Shown here piece by piece: positions 55,872 to 63,604 of a stretch of 64,000 nucleotides of DNA. Location: contig NZ_WUTW01000002.1 of NCBI RefSeq assembly GCF_009831215.1, forward strand, positions 496,001 through 560,000. Direction: 5' to 3'. A model generated the notes under the pieces. The model saw only the letters and a list, made by a program, of their open reading frames with translations. It searched no databases and had not been told where the DNA came from. The translations under genes were made by a program, and so were the position numbers. The DNA is from Actinomadura rayongensis. Lineage in GTDB: Bacteria; Actinomycetota; Actinomycetes; Streptosporangiales; Streptosporangiaceae. Position 1 is the first letter of the stretch; every line of letters starts with the position of its first letter.

Positions 55872-57524
55872 GTGACCGACGGTCCGCTCATCGTCCAGTC
55901 CGACAAGACCCTGCTGCTGGAGGTCGGCCATCCCGGCGCCGACGCCTGCCGCAAGGACATCGCGCCGTTCGCCGAACTCGAACGGGCGCCCGAGCACGTC
56001 CACACCTACCGCGTCACGCCGCTCGCGCTGTGGAACGCCCGCGCCGCCGGGCACGACGCCGAGCAGGTCGTGGACGCGCTGCTCAAGCACTCGCGCTATC
56101 CCGTCCCGCACGCGCTGCTGGTGGACGTCGCCGACACGATGGCCCGGTACGGGCGGCTGCGGCTGGAGAAGCACCCCGAGCACGGCCTGGTCCTGATGTC
56201 GTCGGACCGGTCGGTGCTGGAGGAGGTGCTGCGCGCCAAGAAGGTCAAGGGCATGATCGGCGCGCGGCTGGGCGACGACGCGGTGCTCGTCCACCCGAGC
56301 GAGCGCGGCGCGCTCAAGCAGGCGCTGCTCAAGCTCGGCTGGCCCGCCGAGGACCGCGCGGGCTACGTGGACGGCGAGGCGCACGCCATCGACCTGGCCG
56401 AGGACGGCTGGGAGCTGCGCCCCTACCAGCGCGAGGCCGCCGACGCGTTCTGGCACGGCGGGTCGGGCGTCGTGGTGCTGCCCTGCGGGTCCGGCAAGAC
56501 GGTCGTGGGCGCCGCCGCGATGGCCCGCGCCCAGGCGACGACGCTGATCCTCGTCACCAACACCGTGTCGGCGCACCAGTGGAAGCAGGAGCTGATCAAG
56601 CGGACGTCCCTCACCGAGGACGAGATCGGCGAGTACACCGGCGCGAAGAAGGAGATCCGGCCCGTCACGATCGCGACGTACCAGATCATGACGACGCGCC
56701 GGAAGGGCGCCTACGCGCACCTGGAGCTGTTCGACGCCCGCGACTGGGGCCTCGTGCTGTACGACGAGGTCCACCTGCTGCCCGCGCCGATCTTCCGGAT
56801 GACCGCCGACCTCCAGGCCCGGCGGCGGCTCGGGCTGACGGCCACGCTCGTCCGCGAGGACGACCGCGAGGGCGACGTGTTCTCGCTCATCGGCCCGAAG
56901 CGCTACGACGCGCCGTGGAAGGACATGGAGGCGCAGGGCTGGATCGCGCCCGCCGACTGCGTGGAGGTCCGCGTCACGCTGACCGACGCCGAACGGCTCG
57001 CCTACGCCACCGCCGAGCCCGAGGAGCGCTACCGGTTCTGCGCGACGACCGCCACCAAGACCCGGCTGGTCGAGGCCCTGGTGAAGCGGCACGCGGGCGA
57101 GCAGACGCTCGTCATCGGCCAGTACATCGACCAGCTCGACGAGCTGGGCGCGCTGCTGGACGCGCCGGTGATCAAGGGCGAGACGCGGGTGAAGGAGCGC
57201 GAGCGGCTGTTCGCGGCGTTCCGGTCCGGCGAGCTGAACGTGCTGGTCGTGTCGAAGGTCGCGAACTTCTCCATCGACCTGCCGGAGGCGACCGTCGCCG
57301 TCCAGGTCTCGGGCGCGTACGGGTCGCGCCAGGAGGAGGCGCAGCGGCTCGGGCGGCTGCTGCGGCCGAAGGCGTCCGGGCAGGGCGCGCGGTTCTACGC
57401 GGTCGTGTCGCGCGACACCCTCGACCAGGACTACGCCGCGCACCGGCAGCGCTTCCTCGCCGAGCAGGGCTACGCGTACCGCATCGTGGACGCGGATGTC
57501 GTCCTGTCCGGCGGGGAACTGTAG
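55872..57524 (+). CDS. XPB-type DNA repair helicase
   Basis: 3'-5' superfamily 2 helicase, 550 residues, the size of mycobacterial XPB. It has an N-terminal damage-recognition-like domain, Walker A VLPCGSGKTVVGAA, the DEVH box LVLYDEVHLLPAPIF, LTATLVREDDREGDVF (motif III and RED-like segment), and motif VI QRLGRLLRPKASGQGARFY. GTG 55872 has GGAGG 9 bases upstream. It follows the helicase-associated gene and is 14 bases upstream of the candidate erm leader. Confidence 0.95.
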   Translation: MTDGPLIVQSDKTLLLEVGHPGADACRKDIAPFAELERAPEHVHTYRVTPLALWNARAAGHDAEQVVDALLKHSRYPVPHALLVDVADTMARYGRLRLEKHPEHGLVLMSSDRSVLEEVLRAKKVKGMIGARLGDDAVLVHPSERGALKQALLKLGWPAEDRAGYVDGEAHAIDLAEDGWELRPYQREAADAFWHGGSGVVVLPCGSGKTVVGAAAMARAQATTLILVTNTVSAHQWKQELIKRTSLTEDEIGEYTGAKKEIRPVTIATYQIMTTRRKGAYAHLELFDARDWGLVLYDEVHLLPAPIFRMTADLQARRRLGLTATLVREDDREGDVFSLIGPKRYDAPWKDMEAQGWIAPADCVEVRVTLTDAERLAYATAEPEERYRFCATTATKTRLVEALVKRHAGEQTLVIGQYIDQLDELGALLDAPVIKGETRVKERERLFAAFRSGELNVLVVSKVANFSIDLPEATVAVQVSGAYGSRQEEAQRLGRLLRPKASGQGARFYAVVSRDTLDQDYAAHRQRFLAEQGYAYRIVDADVVLSGGEL

Positions 57525-57537
57525 CCTGGTCCGCATC

Positions 57538-57582
57538 ATGAGTGCCTATTTCTCCCTGGCCGGAAGGCTGCGCCGCGCCTAG
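57538..57582 (+). CDS. Candidate 14-residue Erm leader peptide
   Basis: ATG 57538 to TAG encodes MSAYFSLAGRLRRA. It contains Arg-Leu-Arg, the +X+ motif at which macrolide-bound ribosomes stall on known leaders such as ErmDL. Codons 9-11 (57562-57569) are exactly complementary to 57680-57687 at the erm ribosome site. No Shine-Dalgarno precedes it; TAGCCT 10 bases before the ATG would fit a -10 and leaderless start. Confidence 0.55.
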   Translation: MSAYFSLAGRLRRA

Positions 57583-57687
57583 CGGCGGGCGTCCCTTCCC
57601 TTTTTCCGCGCTCCGCCGCTCCGCGTCCCCGCCGGTGCGGCCGTCTCGCGCTGCGCCGGCTCCTTGCGGTCCCTCACGGAGCCTTCC
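57562..57687 (+). promoter_or_regulatory. Candidate erm attenuator (SD-sequestering pairing)
   Basis: GGAAGGCT in the leader (57562-57569) is the reverse complement of AGCCTTCC (57680-57687), which overlaps the erm GGAG ribosome site (57678-57681). A second hairpin, CGCCGC/GCGGCG (57571-57587), overlaps the last leader codons. Drug-stalled ribosomes would cover the 5' arm and expose erm translation. Confidence 0.5.
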
Positions 57688-58440
57688 TTGCGCACTCATG
57701 TCCAGGGCCAGCATGAACTGGGCCAGAACTTCCTCGTCTCACGGGAGATCATCGACGCGTTCGTCGCGGCCGTCGCCGCCACGTCCGGTCCGATCGTGGA
57801 GATCGGGCCGGGCGGCGGGGCGCTGACCGTCCCGCTCGCGCGGCTCGGCCGGCCGCTGACGGCGGTCGAGATCGACCCGCGGCTCGCCGGGGCGCTGCGG
57901 CGGCGCGTGCCGTCCGCGCGCGTGGTGACCGGCGACTTCCTGCGGCACCGGCTGCCGGACGTCCCGCACGTCCTCGCCGGGAACCTGCCGTTCCACCTCA
58001 CGACCGCGCTGCTGCGCCGGATCCTGCGGGCGCCGGACTGGACGGCGGCGGTCCTGCTCGTCCAGTGGGAGGTCGCGCGGCGCCGGGCCGGGGTCGGCGG
58101 CGCCTCGATGATGACGGCGCAGTGGTGGCCGTGGTTCGAGTTCGCGCTGCTGCGCCGCGTCCCGGCCCGCGCGTTCCGGCCCGCGCCCGCCGTCGACGGC
58201 GGGCTGCTGACGCTGCGCCGCCGGGACCGCCCGCTGGTGCCGTCCCGCGCGGAGTACCGGGCGTTCGTCCACGCGATCTTCACGGGCCGGGGCCGCGGGG
58301 TCGCGGAGATCGCCGTCCGCGCCGGGCTGCCCCGCCGGGACGTCGCGCGGTGGGCGCGGGAGCAGCGGGTACCGGCCGGGGCGCTGCCCAAGGACCTCGA
58401 CGCCCGGCAGTGGGCCGCGTTGTTCAGGGTGGCCCCGTGA
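57688..58440 (+). CDS. erm: 23S rRNA (adenine-N6) methyltransferase, Erm family
   Basis: SAM-dependent methylation of A2058 in 23S rRNA, giving resistance to macrolides, lincosamides and streptogramin B. The 250-residue protein has HELGQNFLVSREIIDAFV, motif I IVEIGPGGGALTVPLARLG, the acidic residue in LTAVEIDPRLAG, GDFLRH, motif IV NLPFHLTTALLRRIL (residues 99-), LLVQWEVARRRAGVGG, and the RAFRPAPAVDGGLLTLRRR linker to a small helical domain. These are Erm rather than KsgA traits. TTG 57688 with GGAG 6 bases upstream is preferred over TTG 57664. A candidate leader lies upstream. Confidence 0.9.
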   Translation: MRTHVQGQHELGQNFLVSREIIDAFVAAVAATSGPIVEIGPGGGALTVPLARLGRPLTAVEIDPRLAGALRRRVPSARVVTGDFLRHRLPDVPHVLAGNLPFHLTTALLRRILRAPDWTAAVLLVQWEVARRRAGVGGASMMTAQWWPWFEFALLRRVPARAFRPAPAVDGGLLTLRRRDRPLVPSRAEYRAFVHAIFTGRGRGVAEIAVRAGLPRRDVARWAREQRVPAGALPKDLDARQWAALFRVAP

Positions 58441-58496
58441 CTACCAGCCTCGGCGCGGGCTTCCTGGCCGGTCGGTACGGCGGCAGATTGTTCGCC

Positions 58497-59033
58497 ATGA
58501 CTACGACAACGGACCTTTCCCTGAAGAACGGCACGTGGACCGTGGACCCGCTGCACTCGTCGGTGGGCTTCGTGATCCGGCACCTCGGGATCTCCAAGGT
58601 GCGCGGCGCCTTCCGCGAGTTCGACACGGCGCTGACCGTGGACGGCGACGACATCACCGTCACCGCCGAGGTCAAGGTCGCGTCCCTCGACACGGGGAAC
58701 TCCGACCGGGACGCGCACGTCCTCAGCGCCGACCTGCTCGACGTCGAGAAGCGGCCGACGCTGGCGTTCCGCTCCACGCGCGTCGAGCGCGACGGCGACG
58801 AGGGCACGCTGACCGGCGACCTGACGATCGGGGACGTCACCCGGTCCGTCACGTTCGACGTGGAGTTCGGCGGGCTCGGCGACTTCCCGGGCACGCCGGG
58901 CCGGCACGCCGGGTTCGAGGCCACGGGCGAGATCAAGCGCTCGGACTTCGGGATCAACTTCGGCGCGGCCGAGGCGCTCCTCGGCGACAAGATCAAGATC
59001 CAGCTCGACGTCCAGTACACCGAGCCCGTCTGA
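58497..59033 (+). CDS. YceI family protein
   Basis: A 178-residue lipocalin-like protein that binds isoprenoid-type hydrophobic ligands in characterised members: WTVDPLHSSVGFVIRHLGISKVRG, LDTGNSDRDAHVLSADLLDVEKRPTLAF, GDLTIGDVTRSVTFDVEFGG, and KRSDFGINFG. No signal peptide, so cytoplasmic. ATG 58497 is preferred; GTG 58437 overlapping the erm stop would add 20 residues and couple translation. Confidence 0.93.
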   Translation: MTTTTDLSLKNGTWTVDPLHSSVGFVIRHLGISKVRGAFREFDTALTVDGDDITVTAEVKVASLDTGNSDRDAHVLSADLLDVEKRPTLAFRSTRVERDGDEGTLTGDLTIGDVTRSVTFDVEFGGLGDFPGTPGRHAGFEATGEIKRSDFGINFGAAEALLGDKIKIQLDVQYTEPV

Positions 59034-59043
59034 CCCGTCCGGG

Positions 59044-59580
59044 TCAGTAGTGGAACAGCACCTCGTACGGCGGGTTGCCGGGCGCGGACGGCACGTGGCC
59101 GGGCTCGGTGCGCGCGACGGCCGCGTGGAGCCGGGCGACGGCGTCCTCTCGCGGGGGCGGAGTGATGCCGAGGGCGGCGAGGAGTTCGGCGCGGGCCGCG
59201 TCGAACTCGTCGCCGTCCTCCCGGAAGATCTCCTCCAGCTCGGCGACGTCCGCGTCCGTCGCGTCGCGGTCCAGGTCGCGCCAGTAGGGGAAGCAGGCGA
59301 CCAGCGTGACGGCCTCGGCGAGGTCGGCCGCGATGAGGCCCGCGCTGCCCTCGGAGTCGGCGTACAGGACGGGCCGGTCCGCGTCGCCGGGGTCGCCGAC
59401 GAGGAAGTAGGTCCCCCCGCCCGCGTCCCCGGCGATGGGGTGCAGCGGCCGTCCGTTGGGCAGGCGCAGGTCCTCGACGGGGTCGCGGCGGTCGATGTCG
59501 AAGTCCCCGGGCCAGGCCAGCAGGTCCGCGATGGTCCGGTCGGACTCGATCCGCCGCAGGAGGTCGTCGCTCTCGCTCAC
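59044..59580 (-). CDS. Conserved hypothetical, possibly SUKH-like
   Basis: A 178-residue acidic cytoplasmic protein: LLRRIESDRTIADLLAWPGDFDIDRRDPVEDLRLPNG, a Gly-rich strand pair AGGGTYFLVGDPGDADRPVLYADSEGSAG and a helical C-terminus with EIFREDGDEFDAARAELLAALG. The strand order hints at a SUKH (SMI1/KNR4) fold, but I cannot confirm it. GTG 59580 lies 22 bases after the Clp-N gene stop, so the two likely share a transcript. Confidence 0.7.
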   Translation of the reverse strand: MSESDDLLRRIESDRTIADLLAWPGDFDIDRRDPVEDLRLPNGRPLHPIAGDAGGGTYFLVGDPGDADRPVLYADSEGSAGLIAADLAEAVTLVACFPYWRDLDRDATDADVAELEEIFREDGDEFDAARAELLAALGITPPPREDAVARLHAAVARTEPGHVPSAPGNPPYEVLFHY

Positions 59581-59602
59581 CCGCCGAAGCGTATCCGGCC
59601 GT

Positions 59603-60340
59603 TCACCCTCGGTTCTTCTCCAGGTCGGCGAGGACGGCGGCGAGGCTCGCGCGGACGTGCTCCTCGACGGCGTCCTTGCCGATCCCGAGCCCGGACAGGA
59701 CGCCGTCGCCACCCTCCTGCTCCAGCAGCGCGAGGAGCACGTGCTCGGTGCCGACGTAGTTGTGGCCGAGGCGCAGCGCCTCGCGGAAGGTGAGTTCGAG
59801 GGCCTTGCGGGCCTTCGCGTCGTAGGGGACGAGTTCGGGGACGTCCGGCACGCGCTCGGGCAGGCGCGCCGTCGCGGCCTCCCGGACGGCGTCCAGCGCG
59901 ACGTCCTGCGCGACGATCGCCTTGGCGGCGAGCGAGTCGGGGTCGCCGAGCAGCCCGAGGACCAGGTGCTCGGGCCGGATCTCGGGGTTGCCCGCCGCCC
60001 GCGCCTCGTTCATCGCGGCCATGACGGCGTTGCGCGCCCGGAGCGTGAACCGGCTGAAGCCCTCGTTCGGGTCCAGGTCCGCCGCCGGCTTCGGGACGAA
60101 CCGCTTCTGCGCGGCCTGCTTGGTCACGCCCATGCTCTTGCCGATGTCGGTCCAGGACGCGCCCGAGCGCCGCGCCTGGTCCACGAAGTGGCCGATGAGG
60201 TGGTCCGCGACGTCGCCGAGGTGCTCGGCGGCGACGACCGCGCTGGAGAGCTGTTCGAGCGCGTCGTCGTGGACGGTCTTGATGGCGTCGATCAGCTCGT
60301 CGAGCCGTACCGACGCCTTGACCGGGTCAGTGTTCGCCAT
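59603..60340 (-). CDS. HTH / Clp N-terminal domain protein
   Basis: A 245-residue protein. Residues 1-75 include a HTH-like segment (ARRSGASWTDIGKSMGVTKQAAQKRF). Residues 90-240 hold two Clp-N repeats (RFTLRARNAVMAAMNEARAAGNPEIRPEHLVLGLL and YDAKARKALELTFREALRLGHNYVGTEHVLLALL) as in ClpC/ClpA adaptor-binding domains, but there is no AAA ATPase. It might sense or present protease substrates while binding DNA. ATG 60340 lies directly below a promoter with two inverted repeats. Confidence 0.88.
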   Translation of the reverse strand: MANTDPVKASVRLDELIDAIKTVHDDALEQLSSAVVAAEHLGDVADHLIGHFVDQARRSGASWTDIGKSMGVTKQAAQKRFVPKPAADLDPNEGFSRFTLRARNAVMAAMNEARAAGNPEIRPEHLVLGLLGDPDSLAAKAIVAQDVALDAVREAATARLPERVPDVPELVPYDAKARKALELTFREALRLGHNYVGTEHVLLALLEQEGGDGVLSGLGIGKDAVEEHVRASLAAVLADLEKNRG

Positions 60341-60342
60341 GC

Positions 60343-60387
60343 GTCAACCATAAGTTGACGCCCTTGGGTCGTCAACCCCGAGTTGAC
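60343..60387 (-). promoter_or_regulatory. Promoter and double inverted repeat of HTH/Clp-N gene
   Basis: GTCAAC-CATAA-GTTGAC (60343-60359) and GTCAAC-CCCGA-GTTGAC (60371-60387) are two copies of one 17-bp inverted repeat. On the minus strand TTGACG (60375-60370), a 17-base spacer and TATGGT (60352-60347) form a near-consensus sigma-70-type promoter. Transcription would start at or near the ATG (60340), giving a leaderless mRNA. Confidence 0.72.
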
Positions 60388-60440
60388 CCTGCCGGATTCA
60401 TGGTGATCCGCACGTTCCAGGGTCGGTAGGGTTCCGGATC

Positions 60441-61361
60441 GTGCGGGTGGTGGTGACAGGAGCGGCCGGATTCATCGGCGGACACGCGGTGGCGGCGCTG
60501 GCGCGCGCCGGGCACGACGTGCTCGCCGTCGACGCGCCCGCCCGCTCGCTGACCCCCGGGCCCGCGCGGGACCGCTTCGCCGCGCTGGGCGTCCCGGCCG
60601 CGCACGTCGATCTCGCCGAGGATCCCTTGGACGCGGTGGCGGACGCCGACGCCGTCGTCCACCTCGCCGGGCGGCCCGGCGTCCGGACGTCCTGGGGCGC
60701 CGGCCGCGCCGCCGTCGCCCGCGACAACGTCGAGGCCACCCGGCGGCTCCTGGACGCCTGCCGGGACTCGGGGGCCAAGGTCGTCCTCGCGTCCAGCTCG
60801 TCGGTGTACGGGCCGGCCGGCGCCCGTCCGAGCCGCGAGACCGACCCGCCGCTGCCCGCGAGCCCCTACGCCGAGAGCAAGGTCGAGGTGGAGCGGCTGG
60901 CGGCCAAGGCGGCGGACGCGGGCGTCGCGGTCGCCGTCCTGCGCTACTTCTCCGTCTACGGGCCGGGCCAGCGCCCCGACATGGCGTTCCACCGGTTCAT
61001 CGAGGCGGCATTGGACGGCCGTCCGCTGCCCCTGTTCGGCGACGGGCGGCACCTGCGCTCGTTCACCCACGTCCGCGACGCCGTCGCCGCCACGCTCGCG
61101 GCCGTCACGCGGCCCCTGCCGAGCGGCGTCGTCGTCAACGTCGGCAGCGCCGAGCCCGTGTCCGTCCTGGACGCCCTGGAGCGCATCGCGACCGCGCTCG
61201 GCGTCCCCGCCGCCGTCACCCGGCGGCCCCTGGTCGCGGGCGACGTGTCGCGCACCTGGGCCGACCCGGGCCTCGCCGAGCACCTGCTCGGCTGGCGGCC
61301 CGTCACCGCGCTGGACGACGGCCTCGCCGACCAGATCGCCTGGCACCGGAGCCTCCGATGA
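60441..61361 (+). CDS. NAD-dependent epimerase/dehydratase
   Basis: Extended short-chain dehydrogenase acting on a nucleotide sugar, 306 residues. NAD-binding motif VVVTGAAGFIGGHAVAALAR, catalytic Ser region LASSSSVYGPAG, YxxxK in ASPYAESKVEVERL, and the nucleotide-sugar region FGDGRHLRSFTHVRDAV. GTG 60441. Its stop overlaps the next ATG as ATGA, so it heads a coupled glycan-synthesis operon. Confidence 0.9.
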   Translation: MRVVVTGAAGFIGGHAVAALARAGHDVLAVDAPARSLTPGPARDRFAALGVPAAHVDLAEDPLDAVADADAVVHLAGRPGVRTSWGAGRAAVARDNVEATRRLLDACRDSGAKVVLASSSSVYGPAGARPSRETDPPLPASPYAESKVEVERLAAKAADAGVAVAVLRYFSVYGPGQRPDMAFHRFIEAALDGRPLPLFGDGRHLRSFTHVRDAVAATLAAVTRPLPSGVVVNVGSAEPVSVLDALERIATALGVPAAVTRRPLVAGDVSRTWADPGLAEHLLGWRPVTALDDGLADQIAWHRSLR

Positions 61362-62518
61362 AGCACACGTCCGCGTACTTCGCCTTCGACCGCTTCCCGT
61401 CCAGCAAGGGGTCGGCCGTCCACATCGCGCGGATGGCCGACGCGCTGTTCGCCTTCGCCGGCGGCGGGCTGCTCGGCGTGCTCGGCGGCGGCCTGCCGCG
61501 CCGCCAGCTCGAAGGGGACCGGGAGATCCTGCGCTTCGACGCCCAGATCCCGAACCTCATCGACCGCGCCGAGGCGTACTCGGCGTGGGTCGCCGACCGG
61601 CTCGCCGAGCACGTCGGCACGCTGGAGATCGTCCACGTCCGGGACCCGTGGAGCGCGCTGCCGGTCGCCACCGCGCCCGGCCGCCGCTACCGGATCGTCT
61701 ACGAGGTGAACGGGCTGCCGTCGATCGAGCTGGCGCACACCTGGCCGGCCGCGGCGCCGTCCGCGCTGGCCAAGATCCGCGAGCTGGAGCGGTTCTGCCT
61801 GGCGCGCAGCGACGCGGTCGTCGTCCCGTCGCGGGTCATCGCGGACGCGCTGCGCGGGCTGGACGTGCCGGAGGACCGGATCCACCTCGTCCCGAACGGC
61901 GCGGACGTGGTCGCGACGCCGGACCGTCCCGCCGACGCCCCCGCGCGCTACCTGATCTACGTCGGCGCGCTCCAACCGTGGCAGGGCCTGGACGTGCTGC
62001 TGCGCGCGTTCGCCCGGCTCGCCGACCTGCCCGACCTGCGGCTGGTGATCTGCGCGTCCGTCCCGGCCCGGCGCGCCAAGCCGGTGCGGCGGCTCGCCGA
62101 ACGGCTCGGCGTCGCCGACCGGATCGACTGGCACCACACGCTCCCCCACCCCGAGGTCGCGGCCTGGCTCGCGCACGCCGAGGCGTCGATCGCGCCGCTG
62201 ACGGGCTGCGCGCGCAACGTCGAGCAGGGCTGCGCGCCGCTGAAGGTGCTGGAGTCGATGGCGGCGGGCGTGCCGGTCGTCGCGTCGGACCTGCCCGCCG
62301 TGCGGGAGCTGATGGCGGGCGGCGAGCACGGACGGCTCGTCCCGGCGGACCGTCCCGCCGAGCTGGCGCGCGCCGTCCGGATCCTCCTGGAATACCCGGC
62401 CGAGGCGCGCGCGATGGGCGTCCGTGGGCGCGAACACATCCGTTCTGGCCTGACTTGGACGCATTCGCTCGCGAAACTCGGTGCCGTTTACCGTACGCTC
62501 GCATCCGGCACGGAGTGA
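61358..62518 (+). CDS. Family 4 glycosyltransferase
   Basis: A GT-B fold retaining glycosyltransferase of 386 residues: FPSSKGSAVHIARMADAL at the N-terminus, VVVPSRVIADALRGL, HLVPNGADV at the interdomain hinge, YVGALQPWQGLDVLLRAF, and the nucleotide-sugar-binding EQGCAPLKVLESMAAGVPVVASDLPAVRE (E-x7-E). Starts within the epimerase stop and ends 1 base before the next gene. Confidence 0.93.
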   Translation: MKHTSAYFAFDRFPSSKGSAVHIARMADALFAFAGGGLLGVLGGGLPRRQLEGDREILRFDAQIPNLIDRAEAYSAWVADRLAEHVGTLEIVHVRDPWSALPVATAPGRRYRIVYEVNGLPSIELAHTWPAAAPSALAKIRELERFCLARSDAVVVPSRVIADALRGLDVPEDRIHLVPNGADVVATPDRPADAPARYLIYVGALQPWQGLDVLLRAFARLADLPDLRLVICASVPARRAKPVRRLAERLGVADRIDWHHTLPHPEVAAWLAHAEASIAPLTGCARNVEQGCAPLKVLESMAAGVPVVASDLPAVRELMAGGEHGRLVPADRPAELARAVRILLEYPAEARAMGVRGREHIRSGLTWTHSLAKLGAVYRTLASGTE

Positions 62519-62519
62519 G

Positions 62520-63254
62520 GTGGTCTGGGGCGTGTTCTACCGCAAGCAGAAGGCCGCGCTGGCGCGGTTCCATCCCCTTCACCAGGCGCTGGTGCACGAA
62601 CACCGTCTGTCGGTGACGCTGCCCCGCGACGCCTGGGAACCGCTCATCCAGAGCTGCGCGCAGCACCGGGCGCACATCCGCCGCCGCAAGTGGGCGCTGC
62701 CGGACGAGGTGCCGCTCGTGCTCGTGCCGCTGGTGCGCGTCCTGTCCCGCGACCTCCGCCGCACCGGGACGATCGGCGTCACCGCCGACCTCACCGGCCC
62801 CGAGGCCGCCGGCAAGGCCGGGCCGCAGCAGAGCCTCCAGGTGCGCCGTCCGATCCGGCGCGTGCTGCAGTGGTACGCGTTCGACCCGTGGCTCGCCGTC
62901 CGCGCCGAGCTGCGCGACGGCTCCACGCTCGACATCGCCGTCGTGGACCGCGTCCGGTTCCGCAAGATCACCAAGACCAACCCGCGCGGCAAGATCAAGA
63001 CGAAGACCAAGTCCAAGACGCTGCGGGTCATCACGGTCACGCGGCGGCTGCCGAAGGGCGCGGTGCTGACCCGTCCCGCGTCGCCGCCGCCCCCGTGGAT
63101 CCGGGTGCGGATCAAGGACGGCCCGCGCCCGGTGATCCGGCTGCGCGCGCGGATCCCGAACGCGCCCCGCTCGTCCGGGCTGCCGAACCACATCCTGCAC
63201 CTGTCGGCCGAGGCGTTCCGGTGGACGGCGCCGCAGGCGAGGAGGGCGTCGTGA
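62520..63254 (+). CDS. Conserved hypothetical protein in glycan operon
   Basis: A 244-residue basic protein without membrane segments. It has FYRKQKAALARFHPLHQALVHEHRLSVTLPRD, VLVPLVRVLSRDLRRTGTIGVTADLTG, and the Lys-rich FRKITKTNPRGKIKTKTKSK segment followed by beta-rich sequence (WIRVRIKDGPRPVIRLRARIP). The GTG at 62520 has GGAG immediately upstream; GTG 62532 is possible. It overlaps the next gene by GTGA. No family recognised. Confidence 0.68.
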   Translation: MVWGVFYRKQKAALARFHPLHQALVHEHRLSVTLPRDAWEPLIQSCAQHRAHIRRRKWALPDEVPLVLVPLVRVLSRDLRRTGTIGVTADLTGPEAAGKAGPQQSLQVRRPIRRVLQWYAFDPWLAVRAELRDGSTLDIAVVDRVRFRKITKTNPRGKIKTKTKSKTLRVITVTRRLPKGAVLTRPASPPPPWIRVRIKDGPRPVIRLRARIPNAPRSSGLPNHILHLSAEAFRWTAPQARRAS

Positions 63255-63604
63255 ACCCCTGCACCGTGACGACCGGGTTCTTCCTGCTGCGCGGCTGCGG
63301 CCGTCCGGCCGTGGCGGGCTGCGCGCGGTGCGGACGCGGGCTGTGCCAGGGCCACGCCGCGCAGAACGGCGGCATCTGCCCGGAGTGCTCGGCGCCCGCG
63401 ACCGAGGACTTCTACCACCCGTATTGGACCGACGGTTATCGCCGCCGGTACTACACCGAGAGCGCCAGCGCCTACAACGACCCGTACTGGTACTCGACGT
63501 TCGACACCTACGACCGGGGCGCGTTCGACCAGGGCGGCGACTGGGCGTCCGGCGGCGGGGACTTCGACGGCGACTTCGACGGCTCGGACTTCGTGGACTC
63601 CTGA
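63251..63604 (+). CDS. Cys-rich putative zinc-binding protein with Tyr- and Asp/Gly-rich tail
   Basis: A 117-residue protein. Residues 15-50 contain seven Cys and one His (GCGRPAVAGCARCGRGLCQGH, then GICPECSAPA), a B-box- or zinc-ribbon-like arrangement. Then follows a Tyr/Trp-rich stretch (DFYHPYWTDGYRRRYYTES) and a tail of Gly/Asp repeats (DFDGDFDGSDFVDS). GTG 63251 overlaps the previous stop; its own stop overlaps the next ATG as TGATG. Function unknown. Confidence 0.75.
   Translation: MNPCTVTTGFFLLRGCGRPAVAGCARCGRGLCQGHAAQNGGICPECSAPATEDFYHPYWTDGYRRRYYTESASAYNDPYWYSTFDTYDRGAFDQGGDWASGGGDFDGDFDGSDFVDS

Noticed and set aside
58437..58496. YceI start at GTG 58437 overlapping erm
   Set aside because: The 20 extra residues lack family similarity and ATG 58497 gives the normal YceI length; kept only as an alternative.
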